Below, one piece after another: positions 15,925 to 24,261 of a DNA stretch of 64,000 nt. Source of the stretch: Bacillus sp. UNC41MFS5. Its GTDB lineage: Bacteria > Bacillota > Bacilli > Bacillales_B > DSM-18226. The stretch spans positions 1 to 64,000 of the forward strand of contig NZ_KK366017.1 in NCBI RefSeq assembly GCF_000686805.1. The letters run 5' to 3'. The position numbers were made by a program, and so were the translations under genes. The notes below the pieces were generated by a model that did no database searches, had not been told where the DNA came from, and saw only the letters and a program-made list of their open reading frames with translations. Positions within the stretch are counted from its first letter, which is position 1. Each line of letters begins with the position of its first letter.

Positions 15925-16926
15925 TTGATAAAAAAATCTTTTGGGTTAGCTTTAACAGCGGTTTTAACAATAGGACTTGCTGCTTGTAATAACAATGATA
16001 AAAATGACTTAAATGATCAGGATACTCGTGTTGGGATGAACAATAACATTAGAAATAACACCCCATATATGGATGTCCGTAATGGCAGAGATGATGGGAT
16101 TGACCACAATGGTCCATTAACTGAGGACTACACGAACAATGATAACAATGATTCAGATCTTGATGTTAATCTATATAATAACAAACGAAAAAATAAGAAA
16201 AATTATAACAATAGGGATATGATTTCTGCATATCAGACATCTTTGAACAGTAGCCAATATCCTCATACAAGAGCGGTATTAATCCAAGATGCAAAATATC
16301 AGTACATGACTATGGACCCAAGAAACTGGGCGCTTCAACAGATTCAGCCATATCTACAGCAACAAATACCGTCAGGACAGGCACCAACGGGGCAGCAAGC
16401 ACCAATTCAGCAGCCAGCACCAAAGCAAACAACACCAACACCAGCACCAAAGCAAACAGCGCCAGCGCCGGCACCAAAACAAACAACACCAGCACCAAAA
16501 CAGCCAGCTACTACACAAAATAATGCACCAGCACCAACCACTGGAAATGTTAGTCAATATGTTCAACAAGTAATTGACTTGACTAATGCACAACGCAGTA
16601 AGAATGGTCTTCCAGCACTAAAGGCTGACACAAAACTTAATGGTGTAGCACAGAAAAAATCTCTGGATATGCAGCAGAAGAATTATTTTTCACATACAAG
16701 CCCAACATATGGATCTCCATTTGACATGATGAGGGACTTTGGTGTGACTTATAAATCTGCAGGTGAAAATATTGCCCAAGGACAACGTACACCACAAGAA
16801 GTAGTAACTGCTTGGATGAATAGTGAAGGCCATCGCAGAAATATCCTAAGTGCTAATTTCACTCATATTGGGGTAGGATATGAAGCTACAGGCAAACATT
16901 GGACGCAAATGTTTATCGGAAAATAA
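15925..16926 (+). CDS. CAP/SCP-domain lipoprotein, YkwD-like
   Basis: A 333-residue exported lipoprotein. Starting at TTG 15925 (AAAGGAGG eight bases upstream) gives a signal peptide with lipobox IGLAAC near residues 16-21. An Asn/Asp-rich region follows, then a Pro/Gln/Lys-rich linker (repeats of APKQT at about residues 160-205) and a C-terminal CAP (cysteine-rich secretory/PR-1-like) domain from about 218 with VIDLTNAQR, FSHTSP, GENIAQG and EGHRRNIL. The conserved His and Glu of the CAP cavity are present. Function is unknown; in spore-formers such proteins are often sporulation or envelope linked. An ATG 27 bases earlier is less likely. Confidence 0.88.
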   Translation: MIKKSFGLALTAVLTIGLAACNNNDKNDLNDQDTRVGMNNNIRNNTPYMDVRNGRDDGIDHNGPLTEDYTNNDNNDSDLDVNLYNNKRKNKKNYNNRDMISAYQTSLNSSQYPHTRAVLIQDAKYQYMTMDPRNWALQQIQPYLQQQIPSGQAPTGQQAPIQQPAPKQTTPTPAPKQTAPAPAPKQTTPAPKQPATTQNNAPAPTTGNVSQYVQQVIDLTNAQRSKNGLPALKADTKLNGVAQKKSLDMQQKNYFSHTSPTYGSPFDMMRDFGVTYKSAGENIAQGQRTPQEVVTAWMNSEGHRRNILSANFTHIGVGYEATGKHWTQMFIGK

Positions 16927-16937
16927 TAAGATTATTT

Positions 16938-16977
16938 AAAAGTAACCGACAGTTAATTATCCTGTCGGTTTACTTTT
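16938..16977. terminator. Bidirectional terminator
   Basis: AAAAGTAACCGACAG at 16938-16952 pairs with CTGTCGGTTTACTTTT at 16962-16977 with a single bulge, between the convergent CAP and kinase genes. It touches the kinase stop codon. Confidence 0.82.
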
Positions 16978-18241
16978 AGTTTGATTCGTTTTTTAATATC
17001 ATGGGAATGGTTGGGAATTTAAAATAAAAAGTGGTGCCTACTCCGACGTCACTCTCTGCCCAGACAGTACCAGCCATGGCACGGGCAATGCTGTAGACAA
17101 CCATCATACCTAAACCTGTTCCATTTTTTCCTTTTGTTGAATAAAACGGTTCTCCTAATCGCTCAAGTTGCTCACTCGTCATTCCAATACCAGTATCATT
17201 TACAGCTATGGTTACATAATTTTTACTGAATTCAGTAGTAATGGTTAAATATCCGCCATTTGGCATGGCTTCAATTCCATTTTTGATGACATTCACAAAA
17301 CATTGACGAAACTTCTGTCCATCTCCCTCAATAAAACCAATAACTGAGAAATCAGTAATAATTTCTACTGAATTTTGATTGGCCAAAGGCTGAAGAATAT
17401 TAATTATTTGTCGCAGTTCACTTTTTACATTTAGTTCCTCGAGCGCTTCCAAGGATGGCTTGGCAAAAGTTAAGTAATCTTGAATAACACGTTCAGCAGA
17501 AATTAATTCTTCTTTAACAATCGATAGGTATTCTTTTCTTTTATGCCTTGAAAGATAATCATCTTGCAGGAGTTGGACAAACCCACTGGCAGCCGTTAGT
17601 GGATTTCGGATTTCGTGAGAGATAGCAGCTCCCATCTGTTCCACTGCTTTTAATTTTTCTGCTTTAATGAGCTCCTGCTGCATTTCGTTATTTCGTCTGA
17701 CAAATTCAATCCCATATGAGATAATGCCAATTCCGAGAGAGGGAATAAATAGGAATGCAAACCAAGCATCCAGCCAATATGTATGGGTATTTTCGAAACT
17801 CATCCCAATAACCGTGACCACACCAAGAACCACACCTATGCATACCGTAACGAAAATGCGCCGTCCTGGAATTTGTCTTAAAAACCACGGATGTACTCGC
17901 CAGAAAATTACTCCCATGGGTACATAAAGTGCGACTGTTTGAAAAAAGCCCAAATCAAAGCCATAGAAGCCCCTTATGACTATAATGGCAACTGTAAGAA
18001 TGGGTCCGATTCCGATATAAAGAGCCCCTAACACTAAAGGAATAATTCTTAAATCGTATCGGGCAGACGGAACTGGATTGTAAGAGAATTGAATACATAA
18101 CCATAGCATGGCAATACACATGATAATTAGTGAGGATTTAGAAAGGGTAAATTTTTTTATATTATCGAAAAAAATTAAGCAGAAAAATAATAATATGATA
18201 AAAATTGAGAGGTTTAAAAAAAGATGTTTCGTTATGTCCAT
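16976..18241 (-). CDS. Membrane sensor histidine kinase, KinB-like layout
   Basis: A 421-residue kinase with about six N-terminal membrane segments of the 5TMR-LYT type (residues 7-190), then HisKA with the H-box AAISHEIRNPLTAASGFVQLL, and an HATPase domain with N-box CFVNVIKNGIEAMP, G1 VNDTGIGM and G2 GTGLGMMV. No PAS domain and no adjacent response regulator are present, so it is an orphan kinase; its layout recalls KinB, which feeds the sporulation phosphorelay. The start at ATG 18241 has GGTGA five bases upstream; a longer frame to 18307 lacks support. Confidence 0.86.
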   Translation of the reverse strand: MDITKHLFLNLSIFIILLFFCLIFFDNIKKFTLSKSSLIIMCIAMLWLCIQFSYNPVPSARYDLRIIPLVLGALYIGIGPILTVAIIVIRGFYGFDLGFFQTVALYVPMGVIFWRVHPWFLRQIPGRRIFVTVCIGVVLGVVTVIGMSFENTHTYWLDAWFAFLFIPSLGIGIISYGIEFVRRNNEMQQELIKAEKLKAVEQMGAAISHEIRNPLTAASGFVQLLQDDYLSRHKRKEYLSIVKEELISAERVIQDYLTFAKPSLEALEELNVKSELRQIINILQPLANQNSVEIITDFSVIGFIEGDGQKFRQCFVNVIKNGIEAMPNGGYLTITTEFSKNYVTIAVNDTGIGMTSEQLERLGEPFYSTKGKNGTGLGMMVVYSIARAMAGTVWAESDVGVGTTFYFKFPTIPMILKNESN

Positions 18242-18371
18242 TAACGTCACCATCCAAAATAAGGCTGTTAGGGAAATTTTACATGTATTTTCCACATTAT
18301 ACAACAATATTTGCGCAATTTAGAAAAAATAAAATAGTGTTTTGAGGATAAAAAATAGGAAGGCTTGTTTG

Positions 18372-19901
18372 TTACAAACCTTCCAAACTTAATTGAGCAG
18401 ACGAGATAGTATTTCTCCCTTTTGTCTTAGATACGTACAGGGCCTCATCAGCCATTTGTATTAACTCTTGTGGCATGATAAATCCAGAGGGGACAATGGT
18501 GGCAACTCCAATACTAAGTGTAATGATATTGGCGATGTTAGAACTTATATGGGGAATCGCTAGTAACCGAATGGTGTCTTGTATTTGTTTTGCAATTTTC
18601 ATCCCTTCATCCATACCTGTGGAAGGGGAGATTAGCGCAAACTCTTCTCCCCCATAACGGCAAAAAGTAAAGTCAGAGTTAATGGTAGTAATCTGATTGT
18701 CTATGGCCAGAGCAATCGATTGTAAGCAAGCATCTCCTGTTAGATGACCGTAGGTATCATTGTATTTTTTAAAGTAATCAATATCAAACATAATTAAAGT
18801 GATTGGAGAATGGGTAGAAGAAGAATTTGAACAGTCTTTCACAAGTGTTTCATCAAAATATCTTCGATTAGCTATTCCGGTTAGACCATCCATATAGGAG
18901 AGCCGATTTAGAAGTTCATTGGCCTCTTGTAATTTTTGTTCAGTTAATTTACGTTCTGTTATATTCCTGGATACAATAATGACTTTTTTGCTGCCATCAT
19001 CTTCAAAATGAACACTTTTGAGAGCAGATTCAATCCAAACATAGTTTCCCATTTTTGTACGAAAGCGGTAGGTCGAATTAGCAGTACCTTCTTCTAAAGC
19101 TTTCTCAAACATTTCATTTGTATGTTCAATATCATCAGGATGAATAAACATATACATATTACTATCTAGAAGTTCGGGATACTCATAATGAATAATTTCT
19201 TTAACAGCAGGTGAAATATATTTGTATTCTGCATTTTCGTTGTGCATGGTAATCATGTCACTTGAGTATTCAGCAATAAGTCGAAACCGCTCTTCCGTTT
19301 CTTTTAATTTCATTAAACTATGTTTTAATTGATTTTGTGCTTCATAAGAGTTGACTACAAAAACAAAGAAATGATAGGCTAAAAAACCGCCAATGAAAGA
19401 AATAAAATAATGCATCGCTAATACATTTTTAAGAATTTGAAGATCCTCAATTCTGATGATGAAAATTATGGAAACAAAAAACAAACCAATTAAATTCATG
19501 ATAAAAGCCTTAAGGGTTCGTGAAATGTTAATATTTGAAATTCCCCCACAGAGTATTCCTGTGAAAAGTGCACCGATTGATCCGAGTATGGATGATTCAT
19601 TAATTCCAAAAAGAAGAACTCTTCCTGCCGCAATAAGAACCGAAGATAATAAAGCAGGAATCATTCCACCAAAGGAAGCAGCAATAACAATAGCTAAATG
19701 GCGTAAATCGGCAATCGTGCTTGCATTTATTTGGATACTAAATGCCATTAGGATATTCCCCAAAATTCCAAAAGAAAGTCCCCAATAAAGTTTTGTTGAT
19801 CGGGGAGAGTTAGTGTGTATTGGCTTATCTTTAAATAACACTCCCATTATAGAGAAGGAAGCAATTAATATTGCTGCATTTGAGACAAAATCTTTTAGCA
19901 T
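18372..19901 (-). CDS. Membrane diguanylate cyclase (5TMR-LYT, PAS, GGDEF)
   Basis: A 509-residue protein predicted to make cyclic di-GMP. About six membrane segments (1-185) are followed by a PAS/PAC sensor (RFRLIAEYSSDMITMHN to VSRNITERK, roughly 205-320) and a GGDEF domain with the active loop YGGEEF. The inhibitory I-site RxxD that normally lies five residues before the loop reads INSD, so product inhibition may be lost. The start ATG 19901 has CAGGAG seven bases upstream. It shares the sensor type with the neighbouring kinase, which suggests related membrane signals. Confidence 0.9.
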   Translation of the reverse strand: MLKDFVSNAAILIASFSIMGVLFKDKPIHTNSPRSTKLYWGLSFGILGNILMAFSIQINASTIADLRHLAIVIAASFGGMIPALLSSVLIAAGRVLLFGINESSILGSIGALFTGILCGGISNINISRTLKAFIMNLIGLFFVSIIFIIRIEDLQILKNVLAMHYFISFIGGFLAYHFFVFVVNSYEAQNQLKHSLMKLKETEERFRLIAEYSSDMITMHNENAEYKYISPAVKEIIHYEYPELLDSNMYMFIHPDDIEHTNEMFEKALEEGTANSTYRFRTKMGNYVWIESALKSVHFEDDGSKKVIIVSRNITERKLTEQKLQEANELLNRLSYMDGLTGIANRRYFDETLVKDCSNSSSTHSPITLIMFDIDYFKKYNDTYGHLTGDACLQSIALAIDNQITTINSDFTFCRYGGEEFALISPSTGMDEGMKIAKQIQDTIRLLAIPHISSNIANIITLSIGVATIVPSGFIMPQELIQMADEALYVSKTKGRNTISSAQLSLEGL

Positions 19902-20012
19902 GGATAATCTCCTGGCAAAGTGAATGAAGTTTTTGGTACTATTTTACAATAATAAAAAATGCATCTTTCTAATTATACTATGAATTAGATATTAATACCA
20001 AAAGTAAACAGT

Positions 20013-20041
20013 AAAAAAGGCCTCCCTTTAAAAGGGAAACC
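20013..20041 (-). terminator. Terminator of the azoreductase-like gene
   Basis: On the minus strand a 10-bp stem with two G-T pairs (GGTTTCCCTT with AAGGGAGGCC) is followed by T6. Confidence 0.6.
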
Positions 20042-20057
20042 AAAGTTATTTTATATC

Positions 20058-20726
20058 TTAAACGGTAACAGGTTTAGGTGCGAAATCTTTAGCTGCAAGT
20101 CTGGCATTTTCTTGTCCTTGTTTAAGAATCTCAGGTACCTTTAGTGGATTAATATCAAAACCTTCTGTAATAACTGAATCAGCAACCTCAATCCCCAAGA
20201 ATCGCAGTGCGATTTTTAAATACCGATCACCGGACTCCAATGCTTCCATTGGGGTCCCTGTGTATTGACCGCCTCTTGTTTGGAGGTGAATCGCCTTTTT
20301 ATTCATTAAAAGTCCCTTTGGTCCGTTAACTGTATGGGCAAACGTTTTTCCAGCAATAAATAGATTATCGATATATGCTTTTAATATGGCAGGTGAGCTT
20401 AAATTCCACATAGGGGAGACAAAAACAAAGTAATCAAAACTGATAAATTCATTAGCGAGATTATGCATTTTTATTATTTTTTCTCTTTCTATGTCTGATA
20501 GTTGTTCTAAGGAATACCCGTAACCAGCTAGTTTCCCTCTTGCAGATACCAAATCTGCATCCATTTGCGGGAAATCTAAGGAAAATAAATCCACTTTCTT
20601 GATTTCTACATCAGGCCGAACTTGGTGAAAGGACTCAAGAAAAGCCGCCCCAATCTTTAGTCCTTTTGATTTCTCCAGTCCCTTCGGATTGGCAGCTATA
20701 TAAAGTAACTTTTCCACAATATACAC
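20058..20726 (-). CDS. FMN-dependent NADH azoreductase-like flavodoxin-fold protein
   Basis: A 222-residue flavodoxin-fold NAD(P)H quinone/azo reductase of the AzoR group. The FMN-phosphate loop is near the N-terminus (YIAANPKGLEKSKG), followed by SPMWNLSSPAILKAYIDNLF and LQTRGGQYTGTPME, all typical. Such enzymes do two-electron reduction of quinones and azo compounds and protect against thiol stress. The start is a GTG; two in-frame GTG codons (20726 and 20717) are possible and both have weak ribosome sites. No regulator is adjacent. Confidence 0.84.
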   Translation of the reverse strand: MYIVEKLLYIAANPKGLEKSKGLKIGAAFLESFHQVRPDVEIKKVDLFSLDFPQMDADLVSARGKLAGYGYSLEQLSDIEREKIIKMHNLANEFISFDYFVFVSPMWNLSSPAILKAYIDNLFIAGKTFAHTVNGPKGLLMNKKAIHLQTRGGQYTGTPMEALESGDRYLKIALRFLGIEVADSVITEGFDINPLKVPEILKQGQENARLAAKDFAPKPVTV

Positions 20727-20920
20727 AACCTATCTAAACATATTTTTCACTAATTTTATTATAAAAAAAATACCATTGCTCAATCTTGAACATTAGGTGA
20801 CGTTAATGAACATTACGTGTCAATCTATTAATTATCGGGTTTCTAGGAAGTACTTCGGATTACCAATAAATCCATCTCCTTGAGTATTAAAGAGGGGGTA
20901 TAATAATTTGGATTTTTTTA

Positions 20921-20934
20921 TTTAAACGCTTTCA
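20921..20934. promoter_or_regulatory. cre-like site before the first symporter
   Basis: TTTAAACGCTTTCA matches TGWAANCGNTNWCA at 13 of 14 positions and lies eight bases upstream of the -35 box. The rest of 20727-20920 shows no gene. Confidence 0.65.
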
Positions 20935-20942
20935 AAAATCTA

Positions 20943-20971
20943 TTGACTGATTATATCCTCGATGATAAGAT
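20943..20971 (+). promoter_or_regulatory. SigA promoter of the first symporter
   Basis: TTGACT at 20943-20948, a 17-bp spacer and TAAGAT at 20966-20971. Confidence 0.75.
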
Positions 20972-20983
20972 ACATCTATACTA

Positions 20984-21010
20984 ATTAATTAGTTCATTAA
21001 ACTAATTAAT
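20984..21010. promoter_or_regulatory. ROK-type operator, site 1
   Basis: A perfect 11-bp inverted repeat, ATTAATTAGTT and AACTAATTAAT, with a 5-base centre, placed 13 bases after the -10 box. It resembles XylR operators (TTAGTTTGTT...AACAAACTAA) and recurs at three other promoters in this locus. Confidence 0.8.
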
Positions 21011-21053
21011 AGAAAATATTAACAGCACTATTTTCATTTTTTTTAAAGGGTTT

Positions 21054-21067
21054 TGAAAAGGGTTTCA
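21054..21067. promoter_or_regulatory. TGWAA-N4-TTWCA palindrome, site 1
   Basis: TGAAAAGGGTTTCA in the leader of the first symporter. Like a cre site but without the central CG; a similar element lies in the leader of all four operator-bearing units. Confidence 0.5.
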
Positions 21068-21152
21068 TAGTATTGAAGATTCAAAAGATTAATAGTAATT
21101 AAAGGTTTAGGGGTAAATTACAAAATACGGGATAGTTAATGGAGGGGTAGAA

Positions 21153-22562
21153 ATGAGTCAATTAGCAAAAAAATCAGCTGTAGAATCAGTATCTGAAAAT
21201 GGATTAAGAAAGTTTGGAATGAAAGATAAACTCGGTTATATGTTTGGTGACTGGGGGAATGATTTCTTCTTTATTCTAGTAGCCGCATTCTTAATGGTTT
21301 TCTATACAGATGTCTTTCATCTTAATCCTGCTGCAGTCGGTGGATTATTCTTCCTTGCCCGTTTATGGGATGCAGTAGCAGACGTTTCATGGGGCCGTTT
21401 TATTGATACAAGAAAAGCAGGGAAAAATGGCAAATTCAAGCCTTGGATCTTTAGAATGTCTTTCCCGCTTGTTATTTCTGGTGTTTTAATGTTTGTTCAC
21501 ATTCCAGGAATGTCAGATGGATTTTATCTTGCTTATGCATACGTAACATATATTATTTGGGGAACACTATATAGTACAGTAAATATTCCTTACGGATCAA
21601 TGGCTTCAGTTATCACCGGCGATCCAGTTGAACGTACTGCTCTATCAAGTTGGAGAACATTAGGTGGAAACTTGGCTGGATTAATTATTAACGTAGTTGG
21701 ACCGATGATTTTATTTGTTAACAACCGACCAGATGCTAATCGCTTCATTTTTGCTGCATTACTTTTCGGTGCACTTGCACTTGCTTGTTATATGGCTTGT
21801 TATAAATTATCGGTTGAACGGATTGTAATGGACGAAACAACTAAACCAAAAATGGACTTAAAACAAACAATGAAAGGTCTTGGAAAAAACAGACCATTAA
21901 TTTGGTTCCTTATTGCTTCCTTATTGTTCCTTGTTGTCTTTATGTTAATTGGTGCAGTAAACGTATATTTATTTAAAGATTACTTCGGAAATGCTAAAGC
22001 ATTAAGTATGGTTGGTCTTCTTCAATCCATTGCAGTATTTGTAGGTATGCCATTTGTTAAACCATTGGTTGCGAAATTTGGTAAAAAAGAAGTAGCTTCT
22101 GGTGGTCTATTACTTGCTGCTCTTGTATACGGTGTTCTATATTTCCTTCCTAACATAACAGCAACACAATTTATCGGAATTTTATCGGTTGGAATGTTTG
22201 GTTATGGTCTTTTCAACCTTGTCATTTGGGCTTTCGTTACTGACGTTATTGATTATCATGAGTATTTAACTGGTTTACGTGAAGATGGAACCGTTTACTC
22301 GATTTATTCAATGGCACGTAAAGTTGGTCAAGCAGTTGCCGGCGGTGTTGGCGGTGCAGCAATTGCAGCAGTTGGTTATAATCCAACTCTTAAAGCACAA
22401 ACAGCGGATACGCTTCAAGGAATTCATACACTAGGTACCCTAGTACCTGCAGTCACACTTGCTGTGGTGTTCCTAATCATTGTATTCTGTTATCCATTAA
22501 ACAAAAAGCGTACAGCTCAACTTGCAATTGATTTAGCAGAAAAGAGAAAAGGCAAAAATTAA
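21153..22562 (+). CDS. GPH-family sugar/hexuronide:cation symporter (first copy)
   Basis: A 469-residue twelve-helix transporter of the glycoside-pentoside-hexuronide family (MelB, UidB, XynB relatives). Family marks seen are YMFGDWGNDFFF, the helix 2-3 loop GRFIDTRKAGKNGKFKPW, TVNIPYGSMASVIT and DVIDYHEYLTGLREDGTVYS. It likely imports a glucuronide or free hexuronate with Na+ or H+, judged from the uxaC locus next to it; the substrate cannot be read from sequence. It has its own promoter, operator and terminator. The ribosome site GGAGGGG precedes ATG 21153. Confidence 0.88.
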   Translation: MSQLAKKSAVESVSENGLRKFGMKDKLGYMFGDWGNDFFFILVAAFLMVFYTDVFHLNPAAVGGLFFLARLWDAVADVSWGRFIDTRKAGKNGKFKPWIFRMSFPLVISGVLMFVHIPGMSDGFYLAYAYVTYIIWGTLYSTVNIPYGSMASVITGDPVERTALSSWRTLGGNLAGLIINVVGPMILFVNNRPDANRFIFAALLFGALALACYMACYKLSVERIVMDETTKPKMDLKQTMKGLGKNRPLIWFLIASLLFLVVFMLIGAVNVYLFKDYFGNAKALSMVGLLQSIAVFVGMPFVKPLVAKFGKKEVASGGLLLAALVYGVLYFLPNITATQFIGILSVGMFGYGLFNLVIWAFVTDVIDYHEYLTGLREDGTVYSIYSMARKVGQAVAGGVGGAAIAAVGYNPTLKAQTADTLQGIHTLGTLVPAVTLAVVFLIIVFCYPLNKKRTAQLAIDLAEKRKGKN

Positions 22563-22581
22563 TTTATATATCACTTGAAAG

Positions 22582-22617
22582 AAGATAGCTAAGATCCGCT
22601 TAGCTATCTTTTTTTGT
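22582..22617 (+). terminator. Terminator after the first symporter
   Basis: A 12-bp perfect stem (AAGATAGCTAAG with CTTAGCTATCTT), 5-base loop and T7. Confidence 0.88.
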
Positions 22618-22623
22618 TTTGAT

Positions 22624-22637
22624 GATAACCGCTTACA
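22624..22637. promoter_or_regulatory. cre-like site before the second symporter
   Basis: GATAACCGCTTACA matches the cre consensus at 12 of 14 positions, nine bases upstream of the -35 box. Confidence 0.45.
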
Positions 22638-22645
22638 AATTATTA

Positions 22646-22674
22646 TTGACGAAATTTGTCGATGGTGTTATTCT
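22646..22674 (+). promoter_or_regulatory. SigA promoter of the second symporter
   Basis: TTGACG at 22646-22651, a 17-bp spacer and TATTCT at 22669-22674. Confidence 0.7.
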
Positions 22675-22687
22675 ATCGGTGTAGCCA

Positions 22688-22714
22688 ATTAGTTAGTTTA
22701 CTGAACAAATTAAA
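22688..22714. promoter_or_regulatory. ROK-type operator, site 2
   Basis: ATTAGTTAGTT, a 5-base centre, then AACAAATTAAA; eight of eleven positions pair. It lies 14 bases after the -10 box, the same place as at the other three promoters. Confidence 0.7.
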
Positions 22715-22764
22715 TAAACACACTTAGTAACCTCAAAATTTCATCCATACATTATTGGTAGTTT

Positions 22765-22778
22765 TGAAAAGGGTTCCA
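22765..22778. promoter_or_regulatory. TGWAA-N4-TTWCA palindrome, site 2
   Basis: TGAAAAGGGTTCCA differs at one position from the element in the first symporter leader; the surrounding 17 bases agree at 16. A cre-like AGTAAACGCTTTTA follows at 22779-22792. Confidence 0.45.
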
Positions 22779-22821
22779 AGTAAACGCTTTTAAGTAAATA
22801 GGAAGGGAAGAGTGAGAAACA

Positions 22822-24201
22822 ATGGAGAAGAATGGCTCAAAGAAATTAACCTTAAAAGAAAAATTTTCTTACGGTTTAGGTGATGTCGGTAATGGATTTA
22901 TGTTCGATATGGGGCAAATTTATTTGTTAAAATTTTATACCGATGTTTTAGGGATTTCAGCTTATTGGGGAGGGCTGGTATTTTTAATATCGAAGATTTT
23001 TGATGCATTTGCAGATTCTGCCGTTGGTGCATTCATAGATAAGCGGAAGGTGGGGAAACGAGGCAAGTTCCGTCCGTTCATTTTATTTGGTTCGATTCCG
23101 CTTGCCATTATGACTGTTATTTCTTTCATGGCACCTGATTTTTCAGATTCAGGAAAAATAGCCTTTGCTTTTATTACTTATATGGCATTTGGGTTGTCCT
23201 ATTCAATTGTAAATATCCCTTACGGATCACTTGCAGCTTCCATGACACAAGATTCTGTGGATCGCGCATCTCTTGGATCCTTCCGAGCGATTGGCAGTCA
23301 ATTTGCACTGCTTATCTCGGGGATGGTTGTAATCCCAATTGTTTTATATTTTCCAAATGAAAAATTAGGATATATGGTAGGAATCGCTTCGATGGCGTTA
23401 GTAGGGGTAATCTTCCATTATATTTGCTACCGAAACACAACTGAAAACATTATTAGAGAGCCTCAAAAAGAAAAAGACAAGGTTCCGATGTCAAAACTAT
23501 TCAAACTATTACTTAGTAACAGACCGTTAATTGCCCTTTGTTTCGTTTGTTTGTTTATGGTTGCTGGGAGTAACCTGCGCACGGCTGTTCAGTTATATTA
23601 CTTACAGTATAATTTAAATAATCCGGGTCTTATGTCTTTGCTTTCTTTTACTAGTATTGGAATCGCTGTCATTGGTTCATTTTTTATCCCAGCACTTGTT
23701 AAAAGACTAGGAAAAAAGAAAACATTTATAATCGGTCTTTTAATTGGAATTACTGCGGATGTTGCTAACTTTCTTTTACCAGCAAACATACCGACTTTCC
23801 TAATATTGCTTACAATTGGAAGTTTGGGTCTTAGCTTTGCACTTGGTTTACCATGGGTAATGGTTGCAGATGCAGTGGACTATCACGAATGGAAAACAGG
23901 ACAAAGGACAGAAGGGATTGTATACTCAAGTTACAGTTTCTTCCGTAAACTAGCGCAGGCACTTGCTGGTTTTATTCCTGGCGTGGCACTTGGGTTAATT
24001 GGTTATGTTCCAAATGCAGAGCAAACTGCTAGCACACTCCTTGGTATTAAAGGGTTAATGTTCCTTGTTCCAGCTGGACTAAACTTAATTGCAGCGATTA
24101 TCTTAATTGTGCTGTATAATTTAACAGAGGATTTATATAAAAAGATTGTTGATGAACTTAAAAATAAACAAAAAGTTAATGATGGTTTAAAAAGCGCATA
24201 A
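22822..24201 (+). CDS. GPH-family sugar/hexuronide:cation symporter (second copy)
   Basis: A 459-residue paralogue of the preceding transporter with the same marks: YGLGDVGNGFMFD, GAFIDKRKVGKRGKFRPF, VNIPYGSLAASMTQ and DAVDYHEWKTGQRTEGIVYS. The sequence is clearly diverged from the first copy, so the two may differ in substrate, for example a glucuronide and a free uronate. The ribosome site AAGGGAAGAG precedes ATG 22822. It ends at a strong bidirectional terminator shared with the ROK regulator. Confidence 0.88.
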   Translation: MEKNGSKKLTLKEKFSYGLGDVGNGFMFDMGQIYLLKFYTDVLGISAYWGGLVFLISKIFDAFADSAVGAFIDKRKVGKRGKFRPFILFGSIPLAIMTVISFMAPDFSDSGKIAFAFITYMAFGLSYSIVNIPYGSLAASMTQDSVDRASLGSFRAIGSQFALLISGMVVIPIVLYFPNEKLGYMVGIASMALVGVIFHYICYRNTTENIIREPQKEKDKVPMSKLFKLLLSNRPLIALCFVCLFMVAGSNLRTAVQLYYLQYNLNNPGLMSLLSFTSIGIAVIGSFFIPALVKRLGKKKTFIIGLLIGITADVANFLLPANIPTFLILLTIGSLGLSFALGLPWVMVADAVDYHEWKTGQRTEGIVYSSYSFFRKLAQALAGFIPGVALGLIGYVPNAEQTASTLLGIKGLMFLVPAGLNLIAAIILIVLYNLTEDLYKKIVDELKNKQKVNDGLKSA

Positions 24202-24212
24202 TGAGCACATAT

Positions 24213-24250
24213 AAAAACCCCCTTTTAGCAATTGCTAGAAGGGGGTTTTT
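24213..24250. terminator. Bidirectional terminator
   Basis: Long, nearly perfect stem (AAAAACCCCCTT...AAGGGGGTTTTT extended by TAGCA/TGCTA) between the second symporter and the convergent ROK gene. Confidence 0.88.
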
Positions 24251-24261
24251 CGCTGAAAAGT

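Noticed and set aside
16310..16593. Minus-strand frames opposite the CAP-domain lipoprotein
   Set aside because: They are mirror products of the repetitive Pro/Gln/Lys linker codons of the real gene.
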